Counted from the first letter of the stretch, positions 17,241 to 26,569 are shown. The stretch: DNA of 43,331 nt from Lentisphaeria bacterium (GCA_017508015.1 JAFVZS010000116.1:1-43331), one strand, 5' to 3'. Translations and numbers: made by a program. Notes: a model not told the origin generated them from the letters alone.

Positions 17241-18299
17241 TCAATTATGATACAAATGCCACGCCACACAGGCCGACATCCCGGATATCACCAACAGTAT
17301 AACGATAATGACCAGATAAATATTGCGTTTCAGAAAAAGTAACATATTCCGTCCGGCAGAGGCCTTTTCCGCAACGGCGGCATAACCGGACAATACCGCA
17401 TTCACATCCTGACGCAGCTCCATTGCCGATTGATAACGCTCGGCGGGATTCAAGGCCATCGCTTTCATGCAAACCGCTTCCAAACCGGCCGGCACCTGGG
17501 AATTGGTGAACTGCGGCGGCGGAATGCGCCCGGAAGCGGTCCGCCGCAAAATCTCATTCTGCGGCAAGCCGGCCAGTGGAGAATCCAGTGTCAGAATCGC
17601 ATAGAGAATACATCCCAGAGCATAGATATCCGCCGCCTTATCAGGCTTGCTGCTGCCGGAAATCAATTCCGGAGCCATATATCCCGGAGTACCCTTGATC
17701 TGACCGGCAATCCCGGTGGCAATATCTCCGGCCAATCCCCAGTCGATAACCTGCACTTCACCGAAATCACCACAGTGGATATTGCCGGGTTTCAAGTCAA
17801 AATGGCACACATCCAGCGAATGGGCAAATGCCACAGCGTTACACACCCGGATAAAAATCTGCACCAATCTGGTCTGCGGAAAATTTTCCAGAGTTTTTTC
17901 GTCTCCGGAACGCAGACGCTTCAAAATAACTGCCAGGGTAGAACCACGCAAATACTTCATAATGAAATACGGCGATCCGGAAACATCGATACCGATGTCA
18001 TAAACCGGAACAATATTCGGATGCTCCAATTTTGCCGTGATCCGGGCCTCGCGCACGAAACGGTTCAAATCATTGACCGGACGATCCCGGAAATCCGGCA
18101 TGATCGCCATTGCCACATCACGCCCGGTATCCCGGTCATGCACCAGCAGCACGCCTTTCATGCCGCCGAAACCGATACTGCGGATAAACTTGTAACGTTC
18201 CTGCGGTTTCAACGGCAATGTCGCCAACAGATCATCACTTTCCGGCACACTGTTCTCATCGTCAAGAATGATCGTGGCATCCTCAGCGATATCAGGCAC
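17241..18299 (-). CDS. Membrane-anchored Hanks-type Ser/Thr protein kinase with relocated lysine
   Basis: A 352-residue protein from the preferred GTG start at 18299, which overlaps clpX by 8 bases and has a GGA five bases before it. A longer frame from 18386 would overlap clpX by 95 bases. The kinase domain spans about 36-300. The glycine-rich loop is IGFGGMKGV (42-50) and beta-3 is DVAMAIM (61-67). The alpha-C glutamate is in FVREAR (Glu85), the catalytic loop is HFDLKPGN (Asp169), the metal-binding motif is DWG (187-189), and GYMAPE and [10 protein letters not shown] follow. One C-terminal transmembrane helix (about 327-347) leaves almost no extracellular domain. The usual VAIK lysine is Ala65, while the glycine loop carries Lys48. 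In register this is the WNK-kinase arrangement, so the enzyme is more likely active than dead. Targets are unknown. Confidence 0.85.
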   Translation of the reverse strand: MPDIAEDATIILDDENSVPESDDLLATLPLKPQERYKFIRSIGFGGMKGVLLVHDRDTGRDVAMAIMPDFRDRPVNDLNRFVREARITAKLEHPNIVPVYDIGIDVSGSPYFIMKYLRGSTLAVILKRLRSGDEKTLENFPQTRLVQIFIRVCNAVAFAHSLDVCHFDLKPGNIHCGDFGEVQVIDWGLAGDIATGIAGQIKGTPGYMAPELISGSSKPDKAADIYALGCILYAILTLDSPLAGLPQNEILRRTASGRIPPPQFTNSQVPAGLEAVCMKAMALNPAERYQSAMELRQDVNAVLSGYAAVAEKASAGRNMLLFLKRNIYLVIIVILLVISGMSACVAWHLYHN

Positions 18300-19599
18300 G
18301 TTCCAGCTTTGCTTCGGATTCTCCACGCACAACCTCGGCAGTAATTGTACAACGCTGCATTTTACCCTTGCTTCCCGGAGCGGCAAACATCACATTGAGC
18401 ATCAGTTTTTCCATCAGTGAACGCAAGCCGCGCGCCCCGGTACCGCGTTTGACCGCCCGGTCAGCCAGTTCGTTCAGGGCTTCCGCAGTGAATTGCAAAT
18501 CCACATTCTGCATCGCCATCAGACGGCGGTACTGTTTGACCAGAGCGTTTTTCGGCTCCTGCAACACCCGGACCAGAGCATCTTTATCCAACGGCTCAAG
18601 TGCAGTGAGTACCGGCAGACGGCCGATAAGTTCGGGGATCAACCCGAAGTGTACCAGATCTTCCGGTTCGCATTCGGCAAAGAGCTTGCCGATATTTTCA
18701 CCGTCTTCAAATTCCGGCTGCACCTTCTGCGGGGCATTATCCCCGAAACCGAGCACCCGGCGGCCGCGACGCCGTTTTACCACTTTATCCAGGCCGACAA
18801 AAGCTCCGCCGCAAATAAAGAGGATATTGGAAGTATCGATGTGCAAAAACTCCTGATTGGGGTGCTTGCGCCCGCCCTGCGGCGGCACATTGGCAACTGT
18901 TCCTTCCAGAATTTTGAGCAGTGCCTGCTGAACACCCTCGCCGGAAACATCCCGGGTAATGGAAGCATTTTCGCCCTTGCGTGAAATTTTATCCAATTCA
19001 TCGATATAGATGATACCGATCTGAGTCTTTTCAATATCGCTGCCGGATGCCTGATAGAGCCGCAGAAGGATATTTTCCACATCTTCGCCGACATAACCGG
19101 CTTCAGTCAATGTCGTGGCATCGGTAATGGCGAAAGGCACATCCAGCATTTTGGCCAAAGTCTGCGCCAGCAGGGTTTTACCGCAACCGGTGGGCCCCAG
19201 AAGCAGAACGTTGCTTTTATCCAATTCGACATCTGCAAGTTCTTCAGGCAAGGCGGCATCCCGCCCGGAAAATTTTGATTTCAACCGGGAATAGTGGTTA
19301 AAAACCGCAACAGAAAGCACCTTTTTTGCCTGCTCCTGACCGATGACAAAACGATCCAGTTCAGCTTTGATTTCCTGCGGAGCCGGAACATGCAGATCGG
19401 CCAGCGGTGAAGCAGATTTACTTTTTTCACCCTTTTTCCGATCCTGTTGCACATCGCTGATGATTTCGTAGCCCCGGGTCAGACATTCAGAACAAATGCT
19501 CAAGCCCTCATACATACTGGGAATGAAAAACACATCTTTACGCTGTCCCGGCTCACTGCCGCAAAAAGCACAACACTGTTTATCTTTGGATTTGGCCAT
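18292..19599 (-). CDS. clpX: ATP-dependent Clp protease ATP-binding subunit ClpX
   Basis: A 435-residue AAA+ unfoldase. The N-terminal C4 zinc-binding domain is complete (CAFCGS and CSEC). The Walker A is [12 protein letters not shown], the pore-1 loop is AGYVGED, the Walker B is [10 protein letters not shown], and the RKH pore loop is [10 protein letters not shown]. An LGF tripeptide (RRVLGFGDN) stands in place of the IGF loop that docks on ClpP. Sensor and small-domain motifs ([17 protein letters not shown]) close the protein. It starts on the base next to the clpP stop, so ClpP and ClpX are made from one message. The following kinase gene overlaps its end. Confidence 0.97.
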   Translation of the reverse strand: MAKSKDKQCCAFCGSEPGQRKDVFFIPSMYEGLSICSECLTRGYEIISDVQQDRKKGEKSKSASPLADLHVPAPQEIKAELDRFVIGQEQAKKVLSVAVFNHYSRLKSKFSGRDAALPEELADVELDKSNVLLLGPTGCGKTLLAQTLAKMLDVPFAITDATTLTEAGYVGEDVENILLRLYQASGSDIEKTQIGIIYIDELDKISRKGENASITRDVSGEGVQQALLKILEGTVANVPPQGGRKHPNQEFLHIDTSNILFICGGAFVGLDKVVKRRRGRRVLGFGDNAPQKVQPEFEDGENIGKLFAECEPEDLVHFGLIPELIGRLPVLTALEPLDKDALVRVLQEPKNALVKQYRRLMAMQNVDLQFTAEALNELADRAVKRGTGARGLRSLMEKLMLNVMFAAPGSKGKMQRCTITAEVVRGESEAKLERA

Positions 19600-20208
19600 T
19601 TATTTGCTCTTTTTCTTGGAAGGCAGAACCTTGTCGATCAAATGATATTCACAAGCTTCCTGGGCACTCATAAAGAAGTCCCGCTCGGTATCCTTGTAAA
19701 GTTTTTTCAACGGTTGTCCGGAATGTGATGCCAGAATCTTATTGAGCATCTCTTTCAAACGCAGGATCTCTTTTGCCTGAATATCGATATCCGCCGCTGT
19801 TCCCTCGGCACCACCCCACGGCTGATGGATCATGATCCGGCTGTTGGGCAATGCAAAACGCTTGCCGGGAGCCCCGGCGGCCAGCAGCACGGCCCCCATG
19901 CTGGCGCACTGACCGACACAGTAAGTACGCACATCGCATGAGATCAACTGCATGGTATCATAGATCGCCAGTCCGGCGGTCACAGAACCACCGGGACTGT
20001 TGATATACAATTCAATATCTTTTTTCGGATCTTCAGCCTGCAGAAAGAGCAATTGGGCAACCACCAGCCCCGCCACCTGATCATCGATCGGCGTACCCAG
20101 CAGAATGATCCGGTCTTTGAGCAAACGGCTGTAAATATCAAATGCCCGCTCGCCCTGACCGGTCTGCTCAATAACGGTCGGCACCAGGTATGAATTGGTC
20201 TTTTTCAT
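19600..20208 (-). CDS. clpP: ATP-dependent Clp protease proteolytic subunit ClpP
   Basis: A 202-residue serine peptidase that forms the tetradecameric ClpP barrel. The catalytic triad is visible: Ser in [14 protein letters not shown], His in [10 protein letters not shown], and Asp in [12 protein letters not shown]. The start context is typical ([32 protein letters not shown]). A ribosome-binding site GGAG lies five bases before the ATG. It is followed directly by clpX and preceded by tig with a 57-base gap, the common tig-clpP-clpX order. With ClpC encoded nearby, it probably serves two unfoldases. Confidence 0.97.
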   Translation of the reverse strand: MKKTNSYLVPTVIEQTGQGERAFDIYSRLLKDRIILLGTPIDDQVAGLVVAQLLFLQAEDPKKDIELYINSPGGSVTAGLAIYDTMQLISCDVRTYCVGQCASMGAVLLAAGAPGKRFALPNSRIMIHQPWGGAEGTAADIDIQAKEILRLKEMLNKILASHSGQPLKKLYKDTERDFFMSAQEACEYHLIDKVLPSKKKSK

Positions 20209-20265
20209 CTTTTCTCCTTATTCTCCCCCGCAAACCGGAAATCTTTTACTGCTCCCCGAATCCAC

Positions 20266-21573
20266 TCAGTCGATCGCCGCCTGAGTGAGTTTTTCCAAAG
20301 CCTTACCATTGATGATATCCATGCGCAGCTCATCGATGGAACCGGATTTTTCCAGCATTTCACGCAGTTCACGCGGTTTGCAGCCGTAATAACGGCTCAT
20401 CATGGTCAACTGCTCATCAAGCTCTTTTTCATCCAGAGAGATCTCTTCAAGTTTGGCGACCTGACGCAGGATCAGGGCACGGCGAACCATCTTTTTGGCG
20501 TCATCCTCAACTGCGGCGCGGTGATCGGCCAATTCTGATTTGAATTTTTCGGCATCTTCATCGCTCTTGACAACTTCGCGGGCCTTCTGCTGGAGCAGTT
20601 TCTGGACTTCATTTTCGATCAAAGCTTCGGGCAGATCGAAAGAACCGGCCTGCTCATCAAGTTTGGCAAAAACCGCTTCTGAAGCATTGCGGCGCTGCTG
20701 ATTTTTCGCATCCAATTCCAAACCTTTGCGGATATTCTCACGCAAAGCTTCAATATCTTTGCTGCCGGTACGCTCGATCAATTCGGCATCGGTCAGTTTT
20801 TTGCGACGCTGAATGGCAGAAACTTTGACGGTGTAATTGACACTCTTGCCGGCCAGAGCAGCTTCACGGTAATCGGCCGGATATTCAGCGGTAAAGGCAT
20901 ACTCTTTGCCGACTTCAGCACCGGTAAGAGCTTTGATGCAGCCGGGAATGTTCTCCGGTTCGTTGAGCCACATGAAAGCATCCGTTGCCTCGACCTGACG
21001 TTTCAGGGAAGCGGAGGCATCTTCGGCAAGCTCAAAATCGCCTTTGTAATCGACTTTCAGCATATCCTCAGCCTGAGCGGCACCCTCGGCATCGGCGTAA
21101 GTGCCGTACATGGCCCGGTACATATCCAGACGCTCATCGATGGCTTTTTCCTCGACGGCATCCATCGGCACATCGACTTTGAGATTTTTGTAATCGCCCA
21201 GATCGATTGCCGGAGCAACTACACCTTCCATGGTGAAAGTAAACTCTTCACCGGCTTTGATGCTGCCGAATTCCTTGAAACGCAAGCTCAACAGATCCAG
21301 AGATTTATCCTCTTCGATCTTTTCAACGGCGGCACCGACGAAACGGTTGCGCAGCTCTTCATTGATCTCCGCTTCATATTTTTTACTCACCATGCCGACC
21401 GGAGCCTTGCCGGGACGGAAACCGGGGATGCTTGCCACTCCGGCGATATAGGAAACCACCTTATTCTGCTCGCTTTTGGCGACATCCGCCTCAATTTTGA
21501 CCGCGAATTCTTTAGTACAGACACCACTGTCTTTAACCTCAAGCACGATGGAATCGCTCAGTTTCTTTGCCAT
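20266..21573 (-). CDS. tig: Trigger factor, ribosome-associated chaperone
   Basis: A 435-residue trigger factor. The ribosome-docking signature GFRPGKAP is in the N-terminal domain, a FKBP-type peptidyl-prolyl isomerase region follows (about 150-240), and the long helical C-terminal arm includes ALIENEVQKLLQQ. It binds at the ribosome exit tunnel and protects nascent chains. The start is ATG at 21573; a GTG four codons upstream (21585) has its AAAGG too close. The gene is first in the tig-clpP-clpX-kinase-dxr unit and has a good promoter at 21654-21682. Confidence 0.94.
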   Translation of the reverse strand: MAKKLSDSIVLEVKDSGVCTKEFAVKIEADVAKSEQNKVVSYIAGVASIPGFRPGKAPVGMVSKKYEAEINEELRNRFVGAAVEKIEEDKSLDLLSLRFKEFGSIKAGEEFTFTMEGVVAPAIDLGDYKNLKVDVPMDAVEEKAIDERLDMYRAMYGTYADAEGAAQAEDMLKVDYKGDFELAEDASASLKRQVEATDAFMWLNEPENIPGCIKALTGAEVGKEYAFTAEYPADYREAALAGKSVNYTVKVSAIQRRKKLTDAELIERTGSKDIEALRENIRKGLELDAKNQQRRNASEAVFAKLDEQAGSFDLPEALIENEVQKLLQQKAREVVKSDEDAEKFKSELADHRAAVEDDAKKMVRRALILRQVAKLEEISLDEKELDEQLTMMSRYYGCKPRELREMLEKSGSIDELRMDIINGKALEKLTQAAID

Positions 21574-21653
21574 TTTACGACACACCTTTCATGTAAGTAT
21601 TGATTATGTAACAATAAAATTATTTTTCTTCCAGTCTACACTGTCATTTTCAT

Positions 21654-21682
21654 AATATAGTCCAACACTGGCTTTTTTACAA
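21654..21682 (-). promoter_or_regulatory. Predicted tig operon promoter
   Basis: On the minus strand TTGTAA (21677-21682) and TATATT (21654-21659) are separated by 17 bases. The -10 box is 80 bases before the tig ATG. The leader is AT-rich and shows no obvious riboswitch. Confidence 0.55.
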
Positions 21683-21732
21683 CCATTTTCCGGACTTTTC
21701 AACGATAAAAAAACCACTTATTCAAAAAAAAG

Positions 21733-21762
21733 TTGGAATCCGCACAACTTTGGTGATATATT
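21733..21762 (+). promoter_or_regulatory. Predicted promoter of the orphan lipoprotein gene
   Basis: TTGGAA (21733-21738), an 18-base spacer and TATATT (21757-21762), 47 bases before the ATG at 21810. It faces away from the tig promoter. Confidence 0.5.
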
Positions 21763-21809
21763 ATCCGTATCATCAATATCGGCAGTTTCCAATTCAGAAA
21801 GGAATGCAT

Positions 21810-22274
21810 ATGAAAAAAGTACTGTTGGCCGTATTTTTACTGTCACTTTGCGGCTGTATCAATATCGACTACACCGGACGTAAATTCACCCCGCAGGAAA
21901 ATGTGCAGTATGTGGAAAAAATTTCAGATATCCAGCTGGATGAGTATACTCTGATCGGTCGTTTTACAGTAACATCGCGCTTGAAAGTCCACCCTTATGA
22001 TGTGGAGGAAAAAGTTCTCATCCGGGCCGGTGAATACGGCGGAGATATTTTACTGAGAAGCAGTGTCTCTACTGTACAACACGGCATCTACACCCCGGAT
22101 TCCAGAGAATTCGGAGCCCCGCAGGCCGCTGACCGGCACAGAAATCCGGATGAAGAATCCCGTTTCGGCCGCCAGATCCCCCTGACCAGCAATCCGGCGA
22201 CAACCAAACGCCGGGTGTTTGAATATCTGCTCTACAAAAAGACCGCAGAAGTCAACCGCCAGCTGGGATTCTGA
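21810..22274 (+). CDS. Putative lipoprotein of unknown function
   Basis: A 154-residue protein I do not recognise. It starts at ATG 21810, six bases after AGAAAGGA; a longer frame from 21750 reads through the promoter and is not credible. The N-terminus is a lipoprotein signal (MKKVLLAVFLLSLCGC), with Cys16 in an LCGC box. The mature part begins INIDYTGRKF and has a compact alpha/beta look up to residue 95. A proline- and charge-rich stretch follows (110-135), then a helical end (FEYLLYKKTAEVNRQLGF). It stands alone on the plus strand between two minus-strand operons. Its product would be a substrate of the Lol system encoded at the window start. Confidence 0.75.
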   Translation: MKKVLLAVFLLSLCGCINIDYTGRKFTPQENVQYVEKISDIQLDEYTLIGRFTVTSRLKVHPYDVEEKVLIRAGEYGGDILLRSSVSTVQHGIYTPDSREFGAPQAADRHRNPDEESRFGRQIPLTSNPATTKRRVFEYLLYKKTAEVNRQLGF

Positions 22275-22276
22275 CC

Positions 22277-22316
22277 GCAAAAAAAGCCCGGCCGGACAGG
22301 TGCGGCATCGGGCTTT
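22277..22316 (-). terminator. Rho-independent terminator of the clpC operon
   Basis: On the minus strand the stem AAAGCCCG/CGGGCTTT (22309-22316 with 22283-22290) encloses 18 bases and is followed by a run of seven T. It lies just after the stop of the zinc-ribbon gene. On the plus strand only three T follow the stem, so its use for the convergent lipoprotein gene would be weaker. Confidence 0.8.
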
Positions 22317-22324
22317 ACCGGATC

Positions 22325-22666
22325 TCATTTTGCTGAAAAATGCGGGCACTCCCCCATCGGATCAGCTTCCTTATCCGTCAGTGCACAGACACTTTTGAAT
22401 GGATGTATCAGAAAATGCTGACAATTCCGGCAGAATTTCCGGTCTGCCGAACCGGATAATTCCACTTTTTCAGCAAAATCACCTCCCAGCAACGCCGCCA
22501 GACGGCTGCGGGATTGATCCGTTTTATCCTCATTGACTTTACTCTCAACTTTTTTCAGTTCTTTTCCGCAAAGAGCGCAGACATCGACCGTACCGGTGAT
22601 TTTCCAGCCTTCGGTAAGATTTTTCTTTTTAATGAAAGTTTCTTCATTACAAAAGGGGCAAATCAT
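22325..22666 (-). CDS. Small 8-cysteine zinc-ribbon protein coupled to ClpC
   Basis: A 113-residue protein with two four-cysteine clusters. The first pairs CPFC (Cys3, Cys6) with CALC (Cys30, Cys33), a classical zinc ribbon. The second has CRNC (Cys79, Cys82), Cys94 and Cys107 in a C-x2-C-x11-C-x12-C spacing. A charged linker joins them (about 36-70). Its ATG overlaps the clpC stop as ATGA, so it is translated together with ClpC and ends at a terminator. In Firmicutes the ClpC operon carries McsA, also a small double-cysteine-cluster protein, but I see no real sequence resemblance and no McsB kinase here. A role as ClpC adaptor or redox/metal sensor is inference from position. Confidence 0.75.
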   Translation of the reverse strand: MICPFCNEETFIKKKNLTEGWKITGTVDVCALCGKELKKVESKVNEDKTDQSRSRLAALLGGDFAEKVELSGSADRKFCRNCQHFLIHPFKSVCALTDKEADPMGECPHFSAK

Positions 22667-25161
22667 TTTTCCTCACCGGCAGTTTCCGGAAAAATCAATA
22701 TCTTTTTCCGGTCCAATTCCACTCTCACACCGGTTGCCCCGGCAAAAGAACCGCGCAAAATCTCCTCGGCCATGGGATCGCCGATCCAGTGTTCCACGGC
22801 CCGCCGCACCGGACGGGCTCCGTATTCAGGTTCAAAATCCCGCTCCAGAAGGAACTTTTTAACAGCATTGGAAACTGACAGCGTCAAGTTTCTTTCCGCC
22901 AGCTTGTCACGCAATTTATCCAATTCCAGATCGATGATCTTTATCAGAGAGCTTTTATCCAGCTTATGGAATATCACCACCTCATCCAAACGGTTGATAA
23001 ATTCCGGTTTGAAATATTTTTTGGCAATATTCAACAGCTTTTCCTCGACTTTGACCGACTCTGCCGACGGCTCGGAAGCAAATCCCAAAGTCCCAGTACC
23101 GGCGATCTCGGCAGCACCGACGTTGCTGGTCATGATCACCACGGTATTGCGGAAATCGATCTTACGCCCCAGTGTGTCGGTAATACGCCCCTCTTCCAGA
23201 ATCTGGAGCAGCATATTGATCACATCCGGATGAGCCTTTTCGATTTCATCAAACAACACCACACTGTAAGGACGGCGGCGCACCTTTTCGGTCAATTCGC
23301 CGCCATCGCCGTGCCCGACATATCCCGGCGGAGAACCGACCAGCCGGGAAACATTGAATTTTTCCATATATTCCGACATGTCGATCTGAATAAGCGAATC
23401 GGCATCCCCGAACATAAATTCAGCCAATGCCTTGGCCAGCAGCGTTTTTCCGACGCCGGTCGGCCCGAGGAAGATAAATGATCCGATCGGACGCAGCGGA
23501 TTTTTCAGCTCCGCCCGGGAACGGCGCAACGCTTTGGAAATCGCACTGACCGCCTGATCCTGACCGATCACGACCTTTTTCAATTCGCTTTCCATCCTCA
23601 GCAGTCTGGCACTTTCCCCCTCCTCTATCTGCTGAACCGGCACACCGGTAAGTTTGGCCACCACCGTGGCAATATCCGCCGGAGAAACCGGAGTGACCGT
23701 ATCTCTTTTGGCTTCACGCCACCGGGTCATCAATTCATCAAGCTTTTTCCGGATCACACGTTCATCATCCCGCAATTTGGCGGCAGATTCAAAATCCTGT
23801 TCAGCGACCGCTTTAAGCTTCTTTTCCGAAAGTTCAGCAAGTTCAAAATCCAGCTTTTCCGTATCCGGCGGCGGAATGACCTGACTGATCCGTGCCCGCG
23901 AACCGGCTTCATCCATCACATCTATCGCCTTGTCAGGCAGAAAACGGCCGGAAATATAACGATCCGAAAGTTTAACGGCACTTTCCAAAGCTCCCGGCAG
24001 ATAGCGCACATGATGGTGCTTTTCATAAGTTTCTTTCAAGCCGTCAAGGATCTTGATGGAATCAGCCACCGACGGCGGATTTACGACCACCGGCTGAAAA
24101 CGGCGTTCCAAAGCGGCATCTTTTTCAATACCTTTGCGGTATTCATCCAGCGTGGTAGCCCCCACACATTGCAACTCGCCGCGGGAAAGAGCCGGCTTGA
24201 TGATATTGGCGGCATCCATCGCTCCCTCTGCCCCACCGGCCCCGACAATGGTGTGCAATTCATCAATGAATAATATGACATTGCCGGAGTTGCGCACTTC
24301 ATCGATCACGCCTTTGATCCGTTCCTCAAATTGTCCGCGATACTTGGTTCCGGCGACCATCAGCGGCAAATCGATGGAATATATCAGCTTATCCGCCAGC
24401 AGATCAGGCACATTCCCGGAGGCGATCGCCAATGCCAGACCTTCAATGATTGCGGTCTTTCCCACCCCGGCTTCACCGACAAGCACCGGATTATTCTTGG
24501 TCCGGCGGCACAATATCTGGATCACCCTTTCAATTTCCTCACTCCGGCCAACGACCGGATCCAGAGAACCGCCGGCTGCCAACGCCGTCAGATTGCGCCC
24601 GAATGCCTCAAGTGCAGTATAGCTGCCGGATGGCGGCGGTGAAGCACTTCCCGGAGTGCCATCCTGCGGGGATTCTTCACCGGAATTGCCCGGCAGATAA
24701 TCCGGATCAAGAGCCAGCAATACCGCTTTGCGGACCTCATCGGCATTCACACCGAGATTGCGCATCACTCTGGCGGCCTGACTTGCTCCTTCCCGCAAAA
24801 TTCCCAACAGCAAATGTTCCGTGCCGATAAAATTGTAATTCATGGCACTGGCTTCTTTGGCGGCCAATTCAAAAACTCTACTCAAACCGCTGGTAATTGC
24901 CAACTCCCCGGCCAGCATGGTCGCTTCCCCCTGGCCGCAGCTTTTTTCAACTTCCAGACGCAGGGCATCCAGATTCAATCCTTTTTCCTGCAATACACTC
25001 ATCGCCACACCTTCGCCCAAAGCGATCAAACCGAGCAAAAGGTGTTCCGTGCCGACATAGCCGTGGTTGAAACGCATCGACTCCCGCTTGGCCAGCAGCA
25101 ATGCCTGACGGGCACGCGGGGTGAATCTTTCAAATCCTCCGGAATGAGGTTTATCACTCAT
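22663..25161 (-). CDS. clpC: ATP-dependent Clp protease ATP-binding subunit ClpC
   Basis: An 832-residue class I Clp/Hsp100 ATPase. The N-domain has two Clp repeats (FTPRARQALLLAKRES and the second at YNFIGTEHLLLGIL, residues about 12-150). A Gly/Ser/Pro-rich linker (158-180) follows. D1 has Walker A GEAGVGKT (229-236). The middle region carries a UVR-type coiled coil (EQDFESAAKLRDDE), the mark of ClpC rather than ClpA or ClpB. D2 has GPTGVGKTLLAKALA. Together with ClpP it degrades unfolded or tagged proteins; ClpC normally needs adaptors. AGGAG precedes the ATG by 11 bases. The promoter is at 25235-25263; no CIRCE or CtsR-type operator is seen. Confidence 0.95.
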   Translation of the reverse strand: MSDKPHSGGFERFTPRARQALLLAKRESMRFNHGYVGTEHLLLGLIALGEGVAMSVLQEKGLNLDALRLEVEKSCGQGEATMLAGELAITSGLSRVFELAAKEASAMNYNFIGTEHLLLGILREGASQAARVMRNLGVNADEVRKAVLLALDPDYLPGNSGEESPQDGTPGSASPPPSGSYTALEAFGRNLTALAAGGSLDPVVGRSEEIERVIQILCRRTKNNPVLVGEAGVGKTAIIEGLALAIASGNVPDLLADKLIYSIDLPLMVAGTKYRGQFEERIKGVIDEVRNSGNVILFIDELHTIVGAGGAEGAMDAANIIKPALSRGELQCVGATTLDEYRKGIEKDAALERRFQPVVVNPPSVADSIKILDGLKETYEKHHHVRYLPGALESAVKLSDRYISGRFLPDKAIDVMDEAGSRARISQVIPPPDTEKLDFELAELSEKKLKAVAEQDFESAAKLRDDERVIRKKLDELMTRWREAKRDTVTPVSPADIATVVAKLTGVPVQQIEEGESARLLRMESELKKVVIGQDQAVSAISKALRRSRAELKNPLRPIGSFIFLGPTGVGKTLLAKALAEFMFGDADSLIQIDMSEYMEKFNVSRLVGSPPGYVGHGDGGELTEKVRRRPYSVVLFDEIEKAHPDVINMLLQILEEGRITDTLGRKIDFRNTVVIMTSNVGAAEIAGTGTLGFASEPSAESVKVEEKLLNIAKKYFKPEFINRLDEVVIFHKLDKSSLIKIIDLELDKLRDKLAERNLTLSVSNAVKKFLLERDFEPEYGARPVRRAVEHWIGDPMAEEILRGSFAGATGVRVELDRKKILIFPETAGEEK

Positions 25162-25234
25162 AAAAACTTATTCTCCTCAAAAAAAATTTTCAGAAGCGGC
25201 AACCGGAATACAACTGCTTCTCTCTGTCAAAGAT

Positions 25235-25263
25235 AATATAATACTCCGGCCGGATACTTTCAA
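25235..25263 (-). promoter_or_regulatory. Predicted clpC promoter
   Basis: On the minus strand TTGAAA (25258-25263), a 17-base spacer and TATATT (25235-25240). It is a near-consensus vegetative promoter, 73 bases before the ATG. Its -35 box starts 7 bases after the end of the MFS gene, which has no visible terminator of its own. Confidence 0.65.
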
Positions 25264-25270
25264 TACCTGT

Positions 25271-26569
25271 TCATTTTTTCGGCTCATAATAATCGTCATG
25301 CGCCGGAATAAATGACGGCAGAGTCGGCAGCAGAAAAAGCAGCACCAGCAGCATCACCCCGCTTAAAAGAAAGAAGGTCTGATAACGGCTGATCTCTCTT
25401 CCCGCGAACTCCCAGACCGGAGCAAGCATCGATGTGCCCAATATCAACGAAGTCCCCAACCGGCCGATCGCCCCGCCAGCATTGCCGTAAGTCTGAACAA
25501 AAGCCATGGCGACCGTCTTATTGCCCGGCCTGGCAAGTGCCAGCAATTCGGCAGAGTTGTTGCACATATACATGCTGTAAGCAAAAGAGGATAAAAAAAT
25601 CATACATCCGGCAAAAAACGGAAATCCCGGCAGAGATTTATCCACAAAAAACAGCGAAAAAGCCACCAGCATATAGGTGCAATGGGAAAACAATTCCAGA
25701 TATTTCAACTTCCATTTACCCAGCTTGCCCCTGTAAAGCAAATATCCGGAAACCAATCCGCCGATGCCGACCGATGAGATGATTTGTACCGTACCGTCAT
25801 CCAGCTGCACAAACTGTTTGAAATAAAGATAAGCCAGCGGAACAATGGAAGAGTAAGCGATGGTGAATAACCCAAGATAGACCGAATATGCGGTCAAAGG
25901 TCCGTTCTTTATCGAAATCGACAACCCCTTTTTAATATCCGGAGTTTCCGGAGCATCCCGGAGATTATCCGGAAATCCGGCAATACAAAGGTATCTGCCC
26001 AACAGGAGCAATCCGGTGACCGCCAGCACACATTGCATGAAAATTATCGGCGGATCATACTTCAGAATCACCCCGAGAATAAAAAACAGTATTCCGGTGA
26101 AACCGGTATAGAAAAATCTCATCGTTCCGAAAAATTTCGCCCGATCCTGCGGCCGGAGAAATACATCCAGCATCGGATACCACGTTGCACCATAACAGCT
26201 TCTCTGCAAACTGTAAACCAGACAACCGGCCAATGCCGCATACTTCGCAAAGCTGCCGAAAAACGGGGCAAATGCCATCAGCAAAAAACCGGCACAGCCG
26301 GTGAAACAGGCGTAACGCACCATCGGTTTCAAACCGGTACGGGTAATGATAATACTGCTCGGGATGTAAAGCAACGCCCCGGTGATACATGAAAAACTGG
26401 TTCCCATCATTGTCAGCATATCACCGCCGTTGAGCATGGTGAAATAGATGATAACAAGCGCACTGTTATCCAGCATCACCTCAGAAACACAACCGAAAAG
26501 ACACGCAAAATAAGCATGTATCCTGGCTCTTTTGCGTACATTTTCACTCAATGTTTCGGCATAAATCAT
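25271..26569 (-). CDS. Major facilitator superfamily (MFS) transporter
   Basis: A 432-residue protein with about twelve hydrophobic helices and a central cytoplasmic loop (about 205-225), as in MFS carriers. A weak form of the loop 2-3 motif is present (ITRTGLKPMVR). The end is charged and cytoplasmic (HDDYYEPKK). The substrate cannot be inferred. GAGGGGGC precedes the ATG by four bases. It lies 12 bases after pdxB and closes the dapB-ROK-pdxB unit, so its expression probably follows that of the ROK regulator. Confidence 0.8.
   Translation of the reverse strand: MIYAETLSENVRKRARIHAYFACLFGCVSEVMLDNSALVIIYFTMLNGGDMLTMMGTSFSCITGALLYIPSSIIITRTGLKPMVRYACFTGCAGFLLMAFAPFFGSFAKYAALAGCLVYSLQRSCYGATWYPMLDVFLRPQDRAKFFGTMRFFYTGFTGILFFILGVILKYDPPIIFMQCVLAVTGLLLLGRYLCIAGFPDNLRDAPETPDIKKGLSISIKNGPLTAYSVYLGLFTIAYSSIVPLAYLYFKQFVQLDDGTVQIISSVGIGGLVSGYLLYRGKLGKWKLKYLELFSHCTYMLVAFSLFFVDKSLPGFPFFAGCMIFLSSFAYSMYMCNNSAELLALARPGNKTVAMAFVQTYGNAGGAIGRLGTSLILGTSMLAPVWEFAGREISRYQTFFLLSGVMLLVLLFLLPTLPSFIPAHDDYYEPKK

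Noticed and set aside
18300-18386. N-terminal extension of the kinase to an upstream start.
   Set aside because: It lies entirely within clpX, has no ribosome-binding signal, and its sequence shows no kinase-related feature; GTG 18299 fits better.
25162-25234. Attenuator in the clpC leader (AGAAGC/GCTTCT stem followed by a run of T).
   Set aside because: The stem has only six pairs around an 18-base loop and the T run is separated from it by GAAAA, so it is too weak to claim.
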